DNA of 64,000 bases from Sipunculus nudus (lineage: Eukaryota > Annelida > Sipuncula > Golfingiida > Sipunculidae), in assembly GCA_026874595.1 (NCBI GenBank), contig CM049315.1, forward strand, positions 70,441,916-70,505,915, read 5' to 3'. Under the pieces are notes generated by a model. It worked only from the letters and a program-made list of their open reading frames with translations, was not told the DNA's origin and searched no databases. How positions within the stretch are numbered: position 1 is the stretch's first letter; each line of letters begins with the position of its first letter. The position numbers were made by a program, and so were the translations under genes. Shown piece by piece: positions 46,106 through 56,039 of the stretch.

Positions 46106-47249
46106 CACCAGACAATAGGTGACAATATGTACGGTGTTTTGTATCATAGTTTAACGAAGTCTGTTCTCTATTGATATTGACGTGAAACGTCATACTAAAG
46201 CGTTGACAGGTCTTGATTGTATATATATATATTGTGTATTCTTGTATAAAATCCCATCGGCTATCAGCTGATTTATCCGTGTCACGCATCGTGTGTATTA
46301 TTATTATGTGGTATGTGGGTCGCCATGGTGACGCTAACAGTCAAACTAGGTCACATATATCCTTATATGGGACACTTGAGAAATAAGCCAATCAGAGAAC
46401 CGGATCACCGTATTGTGACGACGATTGTGACGTCAGAGTTCAGGGAGAGACGCTGGAAGCTGCCTTCAGTTGGGTCTTGAAGCTTGAGGTGGCAGCACGC
46501 ACGCACGGGAGTAGGAACATTGAAACGCCAGAAACGGCATAGAAGCAAGCTTCTACATGTAGCAAGGACCCAGCTCATGAGAACTCAGCCGTGCTGCCGA
46601 CAGAGCTTCGTATTGGCGATAAAGTGAGAGAGCGCGCTCGTCACCTGCCGGCCTAGTTCAGCTTGACCTAAATACATAACCGCCGTAAGCCGAGAAACCA
46701 TTGCTACACGAGCAAGGTCAAGGACTCTAAGCTCTGCGTAAACAAAGAGAGCTATTGCATTCATGTGAACGTAATCCTACCCGGGTCGCTGACAAGCAAG
46801 ATCAGTTGAAGATCGCTAAACTCAGAAAGAGTAGATCTATATGGTGCTAACCATACGCTAGATTCTACACAAAACAGTAACCAGAGATCTCTGAAGGAAC
46901 TGGACTTTATTGTTTTATACAAACCATGGACTCAGTAAAATATCCTGTAATTTTAATGTGAAGAACTGTCGTATTGACACATCAACGCACACACTCACAT
47001 TGGTGTCTCTGTAAGTATTGTCTTGAATTATATTTGTGAATTTAACCTGATGTCTCATAGTTTCTATTGATCTAGGTGTATGATTGTCTGGTATTTTAAT
47101 ACACGTCCTTAAAAGAACCTGGAAATGTCACCTGTAATGGCCGGGATCTAATTTCTTGATGAGTGAAATCAAGTGGCGAGCGTAAACCCATCGTATGGTT
47201 TTATAGGTTATATCCGTTGTAAAGTTTTCACGTTAAGTTAGGGGTGACA
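46103..47249 (+). repeat. 5' LTR of LTR-2
   Basis: 1147 bp with perfect 7-bp inverted termini TGTCACC / GGTGACA. An internal TA tract lies near 46220 and a CTTATATGG box near 46362. Confidence 0.95.
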
Positions 47250-47254
47250 TTGTA

Positions 47255-47272
47255 TGGCGAGCGTGCCAGGAT
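47255..47272 (+). other. Primer-binding site of LTR-2
   Basis: TGGCGAGCGTGCCAGGAT begins 5 bases after the 5' LTR. The pattern resembles the complement of an arginine tRNA 3' end (TGGCGA...GCCAGGA); the exact tRNA is not confirmed. Confidence 0.5.
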
Positions 47273-47968
47273 ATAATTAGTCTTAAAAAACTGGCTAATT
47301 ACAGTAAGTTTCAGAAGTTTTGAACTGAGAAAACAGTACTGAAACCAGACATTCATATACTCAAACTAGAGTTGATCTGAATTAATAATTGGAAATGACA
47401 CCAAACTGATGTTGTAGTGTATACTTGCACAATGAAATTACCCCACTGTTAGGAGTTAATATTTATTCAGTGAGAATATTACCTGAAGCACAACATTGTT
47501 TCAGGATTAGCATATACCTTGAAGATTTGGCTAGAACACATGCATGTTTTGTGAGTAATGCTAGTTCAGTGATACCTGAACATCATTACTGGTTTGATAT
47601 AAACCCAGATTAGAGTGAAAATTTTTGATGTTGTTAGATACGCCCTGGTATAATTTTTCCTACACTGGTTTGTGATTGGTCACGTGGTAGGGTCTCTTTA
47701 CAGGTAAGTTTACCCCTCCCGATTGGCATGGTAATCATAGGTGCATGGTGTTTATTGATATCTTGATATCCATCCGTCCATCCATCTGACCCTTCGTCCG
47801 ACCTTCCGTCCGTCCGTCCGTATAAGTAGATTTTGATGCGTAGAGCTACCGTAGTGTAATTGTGCGGATACCGCCGGTTCGTTAGGTTGGCTTTAACAGT
47901 ACGTATTTACGGATTTTTAAGAGCGGATATTACTAGATACTGGAATCTTACTAGGTTAGAGCGTTACC
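47273..47968 (+). other. LTR-2 5' leader
   Basis: About 700 bases between primer-binding site and gag. It contains CCGTCCGTCCGTCCG near 47.81 kb and a 62-codon frame (47425-47613) of no recognisable type. Confidence 0.4.
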
Positions 47969-48274
47969 ATGGAAACGTTAGAGTCACTTGTTAGATGCGG
48001 ACAGGCCTTGGGGCTTAAGGACCAGGCTTTACAAGATTATGTTGAGGCTAGACGGCGTGCGGATGAGGAACGCGAGGAAAGAGCTAGGCAACGTGAAATA
48101 GAGAAGGAACAGCGGGAATTAGAGCGTGAGCAGCGGGAATTAGAGCGCGAGCGAGAGGCTAGAGCCCACGAATTAGAGGTTCTAAGGTTAAAGTCTGACT
48201 CTGGGGTTAGAGAAGTAGGGATGTATTCCCGAAAATCCAGCTTCCACCTTTTGATGAGGCTCACGATCAGCTAG
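47969..48274 (+). CDS. LTR-2 gag N-terminus (frameshifted)
   Basis: It starts METLESLVRCG and runs into a strongly charged Glu/Arg coiled coil (about residues 28-75). The frame ends prematurely at 48274. Gag-like coding continues in the frame one base back, which is open from 48211, so an indel lies between 48211 and 48274. No programmed frameshift is expected this early in gag, so I read this as a lesion or sequence error. Confidence 0.8.
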   Translation: METLESLVRCGQALGLKDQALQDYVEARRRADEEREERARQREIEKEQRELEREQRELEREREARAHELEVLRLKSDSGVREVGMYSRKSSFHLLMRLTIS

Positions 48275-48393
48275 ATGCGTTTCTTGAGCGATTTGAACGA
48301 TTAGCTGTATGTCAAGGCTATGATAGGGAGAATTGGGCGTTACACCTGAGTCCGTTACTGCGGGGTAAGGCGCTAGGGACTTACACACAGTTA

Positions 48394-50913
48394 TTGGTTA
48401 GTGAGGCCATGGATTACGATAAGTTAAAGATAGCCTTGTTAAAGCGATACCAAATGACTGAAGAGGGTTATCGACACAAGTTTCGGACTTGTAGGCCTGA
48501 GCGAGGCGAAACGCCGAGTCAGTTTGCGGTGAGACTGAGTGGATACCTAGACCATTGGATAGGGATGGCAGGGGTCGGAGGTGACTACGACGGGGTAGTT
48601 AACCTGTTGATGTGTGAGCAGTTCGTAAACTGCTGTAGTAGGGATCTCTCTATGTTTTTGAAAGAGAGACGGTGTCGTGACTTTGAAAGTATGGTAGACT
48701 TAGCCGAGAGTTATACGGAGGCTCACGGTGTACACAGCCTTACAGCAGGTCCTCGTTATGGCAATAATGTGCCGCGTCCAGCGCAACCGGTATCTCAGCC
48801 TAGAGAGAAGCGAGAGGTTGAGCGCAGTCCGGGCTGTCAGACATTTAAGCCATCAGGAGGCATCAGATGTTATTTATGTAATGAACTGGGACATAAGGCG
48901 CGGGAATGTAAGACTAGTGCCCGGTCGAGGCCTAGGTCTTCCCCTCAAGTAGGGCGTGCTGCTGGCGATCAGCAGAGGTATAGGACTAATTTTAGCCCCC
49001 CGTATAACCGAAAACAGAAACCGGAGACTATGTCAATGGCAGTAGTCGAGGCGGAAACGGAGACAGTCGGTGCGGTGAAACCGGAAGTAGAGAGTCCGAG
49101 TCAGTCGTTAGGCTTTGCTGCCCAGACAGAAGGCGGAATCTCGTTACCTGTGTGTGAAGGGCTGGTGAATGGTAAGTCAGCGAGGGTGCTGCGGGATTCG
49201 GGATGTTCCTCGGCAGGAATACGTGAGTCGTACGTGGAGCCGAATCAGTTCACCGGACACCAGGTCGAGTGTAGGTTGTTCGACGGGTCTGTAAGACAAT
49301 TTCCTACGGCTAGGATTAATGTGGACTGTGCGTTCTTTGTCGGTACTATCGAGGCAATGGTGGTCGGGGATGCTGTATGTGATTTAGCGCTAGGTAACGT
49401 AGCGGGAGCGCGTGATCCGTATGATCCGGACCCGACGTGGAAGTCTGAGCGGTCCTCAGGCATAGTGTGTGACGGTGTAGAGTCACAAAAGGAGGTGTCG
49501 TCCGCGGTGGAGACACGGAGCGCTGCACGAGAGAAACAGATACCGACGCGTAGCTTGAATGTTGCAAGCCCAGTTGCCGATGTGAGTCCGGCCGAATTTT
49601 TGAAGGCGCAGGAGGAGGATGGGTCTTTAGCGCCGTATTGGAGGCTAGCTAGAGAGGCTAGAAATGATAGTCCATTTAGAATTGAGGACGGATATTTAGT
49701 TCGGGTTGTGAGTGATAAACGGGGAGATCAAGATGGATCTCGAGTGGTGGTACCTCAGACGTTACGGTACGACGTAATGAGGATGGGCCACGAAGCGGTT
49801 ATGGCGGGCCATCAGGGCATAGACAAAACGCACGACCGCGTGAGAACTCAGTTTTTCTGGAAAGGGATGTATAATGACATTGCTGAGTTTTGCAAGTCCT
49901 GTCCCATTTGCCAGAAAACCATACCGAAAGGCAAGGTGCCTGGAGCTACGTTAGGCCAGATGCCATTAATTGATGAGCCCTGGCGTAGAATTTCGATGGA
50001 TCTGGTTGGGCCGATCCATCCAGCGTCTGAGAGAGGTCACAGGTATATTCTGACCGTTATGGATTATGCCACTAGATATCCGGAGGCTGTTGCTTTAAAG
50101 AACATAGATACAGTCTCTGTGGCTGATGCGCTAGTTGATATTTATGCGCGGTTAGGAGTGCCGTCAGAGGTGCTTACTGACATGGGAACACAATTTACGT
50201 CAGACCTCATGCGAGAAGTTAGCCGTGTTTTGTCTGTAAGACAGCTCACCACTACTCCTTACCATCCTATGTGCAACGGAATGGTGGAGAGATTCAATGG
50301 AACGTTAAAGTTAATGTTGAAACGGATGTGCGAGGAAAGACCGCGAGATTGGGATCGGTACCTCAGCGCCGTGCTTTTTGTGTACCGAGAAGCGCCACAT
50401 GAGAGCACAGGGTTCTCACCCTTTGAGTTGCTCTATGGTAGGATCGTTAAAGGACCGATGCGGATTCTAAGGGATCTGTGGACCAAGCGAGATACTAGCG
50501 TCGAGACTAAAACCACGTACCAATACGTCCTGGACCTACAAGACAAACTAAGCGACACATGCGCGTTAGCTAGAGAGGCGTTGAACAAATCAGCGAACAG
50601 ACACAGACTGTTATATGATAGAGGTAAATGCACGCGCAGGTTTGAGGCCGGAGACGAAGTTTTGTTGTTACTCCCGACGGAGCGGAACAAATTAATGGTA
50701 CAGTGGAAAGGCCCCTATACTATTGTAAACAGGGTTGGGGACTTAGACTATCGGATTAAGATTGGCGATAAGGTTAAAACCTTCCACGTGAATATGCTGA
50801 AACGGTACCATGCTAGAAACGAGCCCCAGCATATTCTGGCAGCGGTAGCCAAGGGCGCACCTGATTCTATACATGATCCTGACGGTGTAGACGGGGAAAC
50901 AGAGCACTGTTAG
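48394..50913 (+). CDS. LTR-2 gag remainder, protease-like region and integrase copy 1
   Basis: The frame is open from 48211. Order: gag capsid-like region; CCHC zinc knuckle (CYLCNELGHKAREC); protease-like segment with RDSG (DSG in place of the usual DTG) near 49195; then directly an integrase. The integrase has an HHCC module (HEAVMAGH ... CKSCPIC), a D,D,E core (SMDLVGP, LTDMGTQF, VERFNGTL) and a GPY module (VQWKGPYTIV), and ends at TAG 50911-50913. No reverse transcriptase lies between protease and integrase, which is the Gmr1-like order. Confidence 0.9.
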   Translation: MVSEAMDYDKLKIALLKRYQMTEEGYRHKFRTCRPERGETPSQFAVRLSGYLDHWIGMAGVGGDYDGVVNLLMCEQFVNCCSRDLSMFLKERRCRDFESMVDLAESYTEAHGVHSLTAGPRYGNNVPRPAQPVSQPREKREVERSPGCQTFKPSGGIRCYLCNELGHKARECKTSARSRPRSSPQVGRAAGDQQRYRTNFSPPYNRKQKPETMSMAVVEAETETVGAVKPEVESPSQSLGFAAQTEGGISLPVCEGLVNGKSARVLRDSGCSSAGIRESYVEPNQFTGHQVECRLFDGSVRQFPTARINVDCAFFVGTIEAMVVGDAVCDLALGNVAGARDPYDPDPTWKSERSSGIVCDGVESQKEVSSAVETRSAAREKQIPTRSLNVASPVADVSPAEFLKAQEEDGSLAPYWRLAREARNDSPFRIEDGYLVRVVSDKRGDQDGSRVVVPQTLRYDVMRMGHEAVMAGHQGIDKTHDRVRTQFFWKGMYNDIAEFCKSCPICQKTIPKGKVPGATLGQMPLIDEPWRRISMDLVGPIHPASERGHRYILTVMDYATRYPEAVALKNIDTVSVADALVDIYARLGVPSEVLTDMGTQFTSDLMREVSRVLSVRQLTTTPYHPMCNGMVERFNGTLKLMLKRMCEERPRDWDRYLSAVLFVYREAPHESTGFSPFELLYGRIVKGPMRILRDLWTKRDTSVETKTTYQYVLDLQDKLSDTCALAREALNKSANRHRLLYDRGKCTRRFEAGDEVLLLLPTERNKLMVQWKGPYTIVNRVGDLDYRIKIGDKVKTFHVNMLKRYHARNEPQHILAAVAKGAPDSIHDPDGVDGETEHC

Positions 50914-52128
50914 AGTGTTGTGAGTGATAAACGGGGAGATCAAGATGGATCTCGAGTGGTGGTACCTCAGACGTTACGGTACGACGTAATGAGGATGGGC
51001 CACGAAGCGGTTATGGCGGGCCATCAGGGCATAGACAAAACGCACGACCGCGTGAGAACTCAGTTTTTCTGGAAAGGGATGTATAATGACATTGCTGAGT
51101 TTTGCAAGTCCTGTCCCATTTGCCAGAAAACCATACCGAAAGGCAAGGTGCCTGGAGCTACGTTAGGCCAGATGCCATTAATTGATGAGCCCTGGCGTAG
51201 AATTTCGATGGATCTGGTTGGGCCGATCCATCCAGCGTCTGAGAGAGGTCACAGGTATATTCTGACCGTTATGGATTATGCCACTAGATATCCGGAGGCT
51301 GTTGCTTTAAAGAACATAGATACAGTCTCTGTGGCTGATGCGCTAGTTGATATTTATGCGCGGTTAGGAGTGCCGTCAGAGGTGCTTACTGACATGGGAA
51401 CACAATTTACGTCAGACCTCATGCGAGAAGTTAGCCGTGTTTTGTCTGTAAGACAGCTCACCACTACTCCTTACCATCCTATGTGCAACGGAATGGTGGA
51501 GAGATTCAATGGAACGTTAAAGTTAATGTTGAAACGGATGTGCGAGGAAAGACCGCGAGATTGGGATCGGTACCTCAGCGCCGTGCTTTTTGTGTACCGA
51601 GAAGCGCCACATGAGAGCACAGGGTTCTCACCCTTTGAGTTGCTCTATGGTAGGATCTTTAAAGGACCGATGCGGATTCTAAGGGATCTGTGGACCAAGC
51701 GAGATACTAGCGTCGAGACTAAAACCACGTACCAATACGTCCTGGACCTACAAGACAAACTAAGCGACACATGCGCGTTAGCTAGAGAGGCGTTGAACAA
51801 ATCAGCGAACAGACACAGACTGTTATATGATAGAGATAAATGCACGCGCAGGTTTGAGGCCGGAGACGAAGTTTTGTTGTTACTCCCGACGGAGCGGAAC
51901 AAATTAATGGTACAGTGGAAAGGCCCCTATACTATTGTAAACAGGGTTGGGGACTTAGACTATCGGATTAAGATTGGCGATAAGGTTAAAACCTTCCACG
52001 TGAATATGCTGAAACGGTACCATGCTAGAAACGAGCCCCAGCATATTCTGGCAGCGGTAGCCAAGGGCGCACCTGATTCTATACATGATCCTGACGGTGT
52101 AGACGGGGAAACAGAGCACTGTTAGACC
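49705..52128 (+). repeat. 1212-bp tandem duplication of the integrase region
   Basis: 49705-50916 and 50917-52128 are tandem copies offset by exactly 1212 bp. By eye they differ at two positions: GTTAAAGG/TTTAAAGG (near 50446/51658) and AGAGGTAAA/AGAGATAAA (near 50624/51836). The unit covers the whole integrase from just before the zinc module to its stop. It is either a very recent rearrangement or an assembly duplication. Confidence 0.93.
50920..52125 (+). CDS. LTR-2 integrase copy 2
   Basis: 401 codons, essentially identical to copy 1, with all zinc and D,D,E residues retained. The frame is separated from copy 1 by the TAG at 50911-50913 and has no ATG near its start. It would need readthrough or be untranslated. 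Confidence 0.88.
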   Translation: MSDKRGDQDGSRVVVPQTLRYDVMRMGHEAVMAGHQGIDKTHDRVRTQFFWKGMYNDIAEFCKSCPICQKTIPKGKVPGATLGQMPLIDEPWRRISMDLVGPIHPASERGHRYILTVMDYATRYPEAVALKNIDTVSVADALVDIYARLGVPSEVLTDMGTQFTSDLMREVSRVLSVRQLTTTPYHPMCNGMVERFNGTLKLMLKRMCEERPRDWDRYLSAVLFVYREAPHESTGFSPFELLYGRIFKGPMRILRDLWTKRDTSVETKTTYQYVLDLQDKLSDTCALAREALNKSANRHRLLYDRDKCTRRFEAGDEVLLLLPTERNKLMVQWKGPYTIVNRVGDLDYRIKIGDKVKTFHVNMLKRYHARNEPQHILAAVAKGAPDSIHDPDGVDGETEHC

Positions 52129-52720
52129 TAAGACAAAGAAGGCTTTGCGAGCATTCCTAGGTCTTACAGGGTACTATCGAAAATTCGTGCCAAACTATGC
52201 GGAAATAGCGGTGCCCTTGACTGATCTAACGCGTAAAGGTCAACCTAACAAACTAGACTGGAAACCCGTACACGAGAACGCGTACTGTTCTCTAAAGGCT
52301 AAACTGTCAGACCCTCCCATACTGAAGCTACCTGATTTCAGTAAACGATTTTATTTGAAATGTGATGCATCTGATGTGGGTATTGGCTGTATCCTGATGC
52401 AAAGACACGAGGGGATCATGCACCCAGTAGCTTATGCCAGTCGTAAACTATTGCCCAGGGAGAGAAATTACTCCACCATCGAGAAAGAGTCATTAGCAAT
52501 TGTATGGTCTGTACAGAAATTTGAGATGTACCTGGCTTGTAGACCGTTCACCATTCAGACCGACCACAAACCATTAAAGTGTATTAGCAAATCAAAATGT
52601 GCTAATAAGAGAGTAATGAGATGGGCACTGGTTCTACAAGAGTTTAGATTTGATATTGAAGCAGTGTCAGGTAAACTAAACCATGGACCTGATTTTCTTA
52701 GCAGACTGCCTGAGTGTTAG
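52124..52720 (+). CDS. LTR-2 RT C-terminal tail and RNase H
   Basis: Begins in the RT thumb/connection region (KALRAFLGLTGYYRKF) and continues through RNase H with D (KCDASD), E (EKESLAIV), D (QTDHKPL) and a C-terminal PDFLSR. It ends at TAG 52718-52720, about 200 bases before the polypurine tract. The RT fingers and palm, including the YxDD box, are missing. The frame differs from the upstream integrase frame. RNase H sitting next to the 3' LTR supports IN-RT-RH as the ancestral order. Confidence 0.9.
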   Translation, partial: RPKTKKALRAFLGLTGYYRKFVPNYAEIAVPLTDLTRKGQPNKLDWKPVHENAYCSLKAKLSDPPILKLPDFSKRFYLKCDASDVGIGCILMQRHEGIMHPVAYASRKLLPRERNYSTIEKESLAIVWSVQKFEMYLACRPFTIQTDHKPLKCISKSKCANKRVMRWALVLQEFRFDIEAVSGKLNHGPDFLSRLPEC

Positions 52721-52925
52721 GATGTAATGAGCTATAATGTTTAGCCAGTTAAGTCTAAACATGTACAAGATTTTGCCCTGTGTCATAGACCGTGGGCATG
52801 TACTAATGACAACTTGTTACATGACCCTTATGTATTGCTATGTATTGCTACATGTAAATATGTTTAGCTGGACCCTGTGAGATAGAACGATACGATGTAT
52901 CGAGAAAATACCGTGTATTTTCTTT

Positions 52926-52940
52926 AAAAGGAGGGGGTGA
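52926..52940 (+). other. Polypurine tract of LTR-2
   Basis: AAAAGGAGGGGGTGA immediately before the 3' LTR. Confidence 0.85.
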
Positions 52941-54083
52941 TGTCACCAGACAATAGGTGACAATATGTACGGTGTTTTGTATCATAGTTTAACGAAGTCT
53001 GTTCTCTATTGATATTGACGTGAAACGTCATACTAAAGCGTTGACAGGTCTTGATTGTATATATATATATTGTGTATTCTTGTATGAAATCCCATCGGCT
53101 ATCAGCTGATTTATCCGTGTCACGCATCGTGTGTATTATTATTATGTGGTATGTGGGTCGCCATGGTGACGCTAACAGTCAAACTAGGTCACATATATCC
53201 TTATATGGGACACTTGAGAAATAAGCCAATCAGAGAACCGGATCGCCGTATTGTGACGACGATTGTGACGTCAGAGTTCAGGGAGAGACGCTGGAAGCTG
53301 CCTTCAGTTGGGTCTTGAAGCTTGAGGTGGCAGCACGCACGCACGGGAGTAGGAACATTGAAACGCCAGAAACGGCATAGAAGCAAGCTTCTACATGTAG
53401 CAAGGACCCAGCTCATGAGAACTCAGCCGTGCTGCCGACAGAGCTTCGTATTGGCGATAAAGTGAGAGAGCGCGCTCGTCACCTGCCGGCCTAGTTCAGC
53501 TTGACCTAAATACATAACCGCCGTAAGCCGAGAAACCATTGCTACACGAGCAAGGTCAAGGACTCTAAGCTCTGCGTAAACAAAGAGAGCTATTGCATTC
53601 ATGTGAACGTAATCCTACCCGGGTCGCTGACAAGCAAGATCAGTTGAAGATCGCTAAACTCAGAAAGAGTAGATCTATATGGTGCTAACCATACGCTAGA
53701 TTCTACACAAAACAGTAACCAGAGATCTCTGAAGGAACTGGACTTTATTGTTTTATACAAACCATGGACTCAGTAAAATATCCTGTAATTTTAATGTGAA
53801 GAACTGTCGTATTGACACATCAACGCACACACTCACATTGGTGTCTCTGTAAGTATTGTCTTGAATTATATTTGTGAATTTAACCTGATGTCTCATAGTT
53901 TCTATTGATCTAGGTGTATGATTGTCTGGTATTTTAATACACGTCCTTAAAAGAACCTGGAAATGTCACCTGTAATGGCCGGGATCTAATTTCTTGATGA
54001 GTGAAATCAAGTGGCGAGCGTAAACCCATCGTATGGTTTTATAGGTTATATCCGTTGTAAAGTTTTCACGTTAAGTTAGGGGT

Positions 54084-54087
<4 letters not shown>
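52941..54087 (+). repeat. 3' LTR of LTR-2
   Basis: 1147 bp, the same length as the 5' LTR, followed directly by a TA array. Confidence 0.95.

Positions 54088-54138
<51 letters not shown>
54088..54138. repeat. (TA)n array right of LTR-2
   Basis: Continuation of the TA target array whose left part is at about 46053-46102. Confidence 0.95.
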
Positions 54139-54141
<3 letters not shown>

Positions 54142-55511
54142 CAATTCAGATAAACGTAATTTTTTTCACAAAGGACAGCCCGGCGTAATTGTCATGTTAC
54201 ACTAAAGCACCATGCACTACCTGTGAGGTTTATTCATCAGAGACTATTTTATCACCTATCGCCATTTATAATAAGCAAGGTTGCTATAAAGCGTTTATAT
54301 TTCCCGTTGCGGATGTGATATGCAATTATAGAACGTCAGCTGTGGTGCATATGGTTGCCGGATAAATGTCAAAAATGATGTTATTTGTTGTATGCGAGTT
54401 ACAAATCCATAAGAAATGTCTATAAATTTCACATTATATTTAAATTTATCGTTGTCTAATAAATATTTGGCTGTTAAGACAAGAATATATTAAACTTTAA
54501 TATACTTAACAGGAGAGGAAGGACCTGCTGTGTGCGGCCGTAGTCTAGGATAGTAGTAAATTAAAAATAATCATTGTACAGTGATCACAAGGATTAAGAA
54601 CGTGGAAAGTAATTTTATATGTCACCCTTTACATGAACCGTAATACCTTGAAATGTACAGATATGCCTTTCCCCAGAAAAACTTGTCTTACCGCTAAACT
54701 TGCATCCTACCATCATATCCTCAGTGTAAACGTGATTCTGCCATTTTACATGCCATCCAACACGCAACCTTGTATGCAAAAAGAATTGAATGTTTTCAAT
54801 AGTAACACTGTTATATAAGAAACACGATTGTGCGGTTAAAAAAATCCAGGAAAAATATAGGAGATGAGGGCCGAAAAGTATAAGAAAATTATAAACCATT
54901 AATAGGAAAATATATCAAATTTAGGGATTCGGTGGGAGACCATCTGTAAAATATTTCGATTTTGTGTCATGTTTGTTATACTTCTTATCAGCTACTAATG
55001 TGAAAACCTCCAAGTGTTAACCTTTCCAACCGATTGGTACAAAATTTAAATTCTTTTCTGGGCACGTGTTTCCCTGTCTGAGGCAGACGGAAAGGCATTA
55101 TTACGACCCCTGCTTTATAATTCCTGTATCCCAAGAAAACATTCCGTATTTCAATTGAATGCCGCGTGAACGAAATATAAACGCCATGCAACTTAAGTGT
55201 ATAATACGTGCACATTGTTTTAGATTTTTCTTAAATGAAAGTTTGACGTTCGAACTGAACATAGGCAAACGTCGTGGTATAGGTCAGTAACGGCCTAAAG
55301 CTTGGTCACAATGGTCACCTCTATGTTTGTGGTGGCGTTATTTTCCAGGCCACACCGGAAATCAGACCACTGTAACACGAAGCACTCCGTTAAAATAATT
55401 AATATGAATATGTAAATCACACACACACAGCGTAATCTCAGGTCACGCAGTCTTGTCATAGTAAACAAGACGCTATAGTCCGTTCCATATATGCTACTTT
55501 TCACAAAATGG
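54139..55511. other. No gene recognised
   Basis: AT-rich. Contains the 54411-54488 copy of the TA-anchored repeat and short frames only. TTCATCAGAG near 54233 is the complement of a CTGATGA box, but no GAAA box follows. Confidence 0.4.
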
Positions 55512-55517
55512 TTTATT
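55512..55517 (-). promoter_or_regulatory. Candidate polyadenylation signal of caveolin
   Basis: AATAAA on the minus strand, about 140 bases after the downstream natural stop (55658-55660) of the caveolin frame. Confidence 0.45.
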
Positions 55518-55657
55518 TGCGAAATGTGAAGGGTTGAAATTCAACATGCACCCCCTGAATTTCATTTACAGGAAAATGTAGATCATATTGAAGACTACTG
55601 TTTTAGATTAACTGTTTAGTCGTCAGAAGTATGTAGCTCCGCGAGTAGTTTGATCCT

Positions 55658-55858
55658 TTAACAGTTGGCGTCAGCATGTACATGCATGGTTTTGATTTTG
55701 CTGCAGACAAGACCGATCGTTTCACAAAATGGCGCCAATAAACACTGGTTTGCAAAGTGGGCAAACCGTCGGGTTGTCCCACATTCGATATCAAGACAGC
55801 CCAGGAAAGGAGTGATGCACCAAACATGGCTCATAGTGACGCAGGCGAATTGACAGCC
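55658..55858 (-). pseudogene. Caveolin C-terminal region beyond the in-frame TGA
   Basis: 66 codons in the same frame as exon 2, directly after the TGA, ending at TAA 55658-55660. The conserved alignment continues without a gap: residues after the stop (GCQFACVTM...) take the place of the vertebrate WGIYFA segment and the rest of the membrane/C-terminal domain. Read through, the protein would be about 160 aa, the normal size for a caveolin. This part is unexpressed unless the stop is bypassed, edited, or an error. Confidence 0.75.
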
Positions 55859-56008
55859 TCAACAAAACGCCAATGGCAGACCACAGAAAAAAGTGAAAAT
55901 GTTGTATAGAACTTGGCTGGAGCAGAGGAAACAGCAGTAGGCGGCGGAGAACACGCAGCCAGACGAGTGGGCGCCGTCCGGTTCTGCAATGACTTCCTGG
56001 AAACCAGC
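55859..56008 (-). CDS. CAV: Caveolin, exon 2 up to in-frame TGA
   Basis: It begins after CTCTTACAG and encodes residues 45-93, ending at TGA 55859-55861. It contains the caveolin signature as FQEVIAEPDG (47-56; family FEDVIAEP) and then the scaffolding and membrane-insertion region (LYNIFTFFCGLPLAFC), rich in Cys. Caveolins are hairpin membrane proteins that coat caveolae at the plasma membrane. The TGA falls exactly at the Trp of the conserved ALIWG segment and is one base from TGG. Confidence 0.88.
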   Translation of the reverse strand, partial: AGFQEVIAEPDGAHSSGCVFSAAYCCFLCSSQVLYNIFTFFCGLPLAFC

Positions 56009-56039
56009 CTGTAAGAGGTTAATGTAGTTATAAACTAGT

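Larger units (their letters stand above)
46103..54087 (+). mobile_element. Gmr1-like Ty3/gypsy LTR retrotransposon, rearranged (LTR-2)
   Basis: 1147-bp LTRs bound a 5.7-kb interior with gag, protease, integrase, a second integrase copy, an RT tail, RNase H and a polypurine tract. Integrase precedes RT/RNase H, the reverse of the usual Ty3/gypsy order, as described for Gmr1-like elements. TATAT flanks both sides, consistent with a 5-bp target duplication but ambiguous within TA repeats. By eye the LTRs differ at two sites (TATAAAATC/TATGAAATC and GATCACCG/GATCGCCG). It cannot be autonomous: gag is frameshifted and the RT core is absent. Confidence 0.92.

Noticed and set aside
54225-54260. Second hammerhead ribozyme
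   Set aside because: The complement has CTGATGA and a possible ACCT/AGGT stem, but no GAAA box or closing stem follows.
55515-55560. SECIS element to decode the caveolin TGA as selenocysteine
   Set aside because: An 8-bp hairpin (GAAATTCA/TGAATTTC) exists downstream, but the non-canonical GA/AUGA quartet and spacing of a SECIS are not seen.
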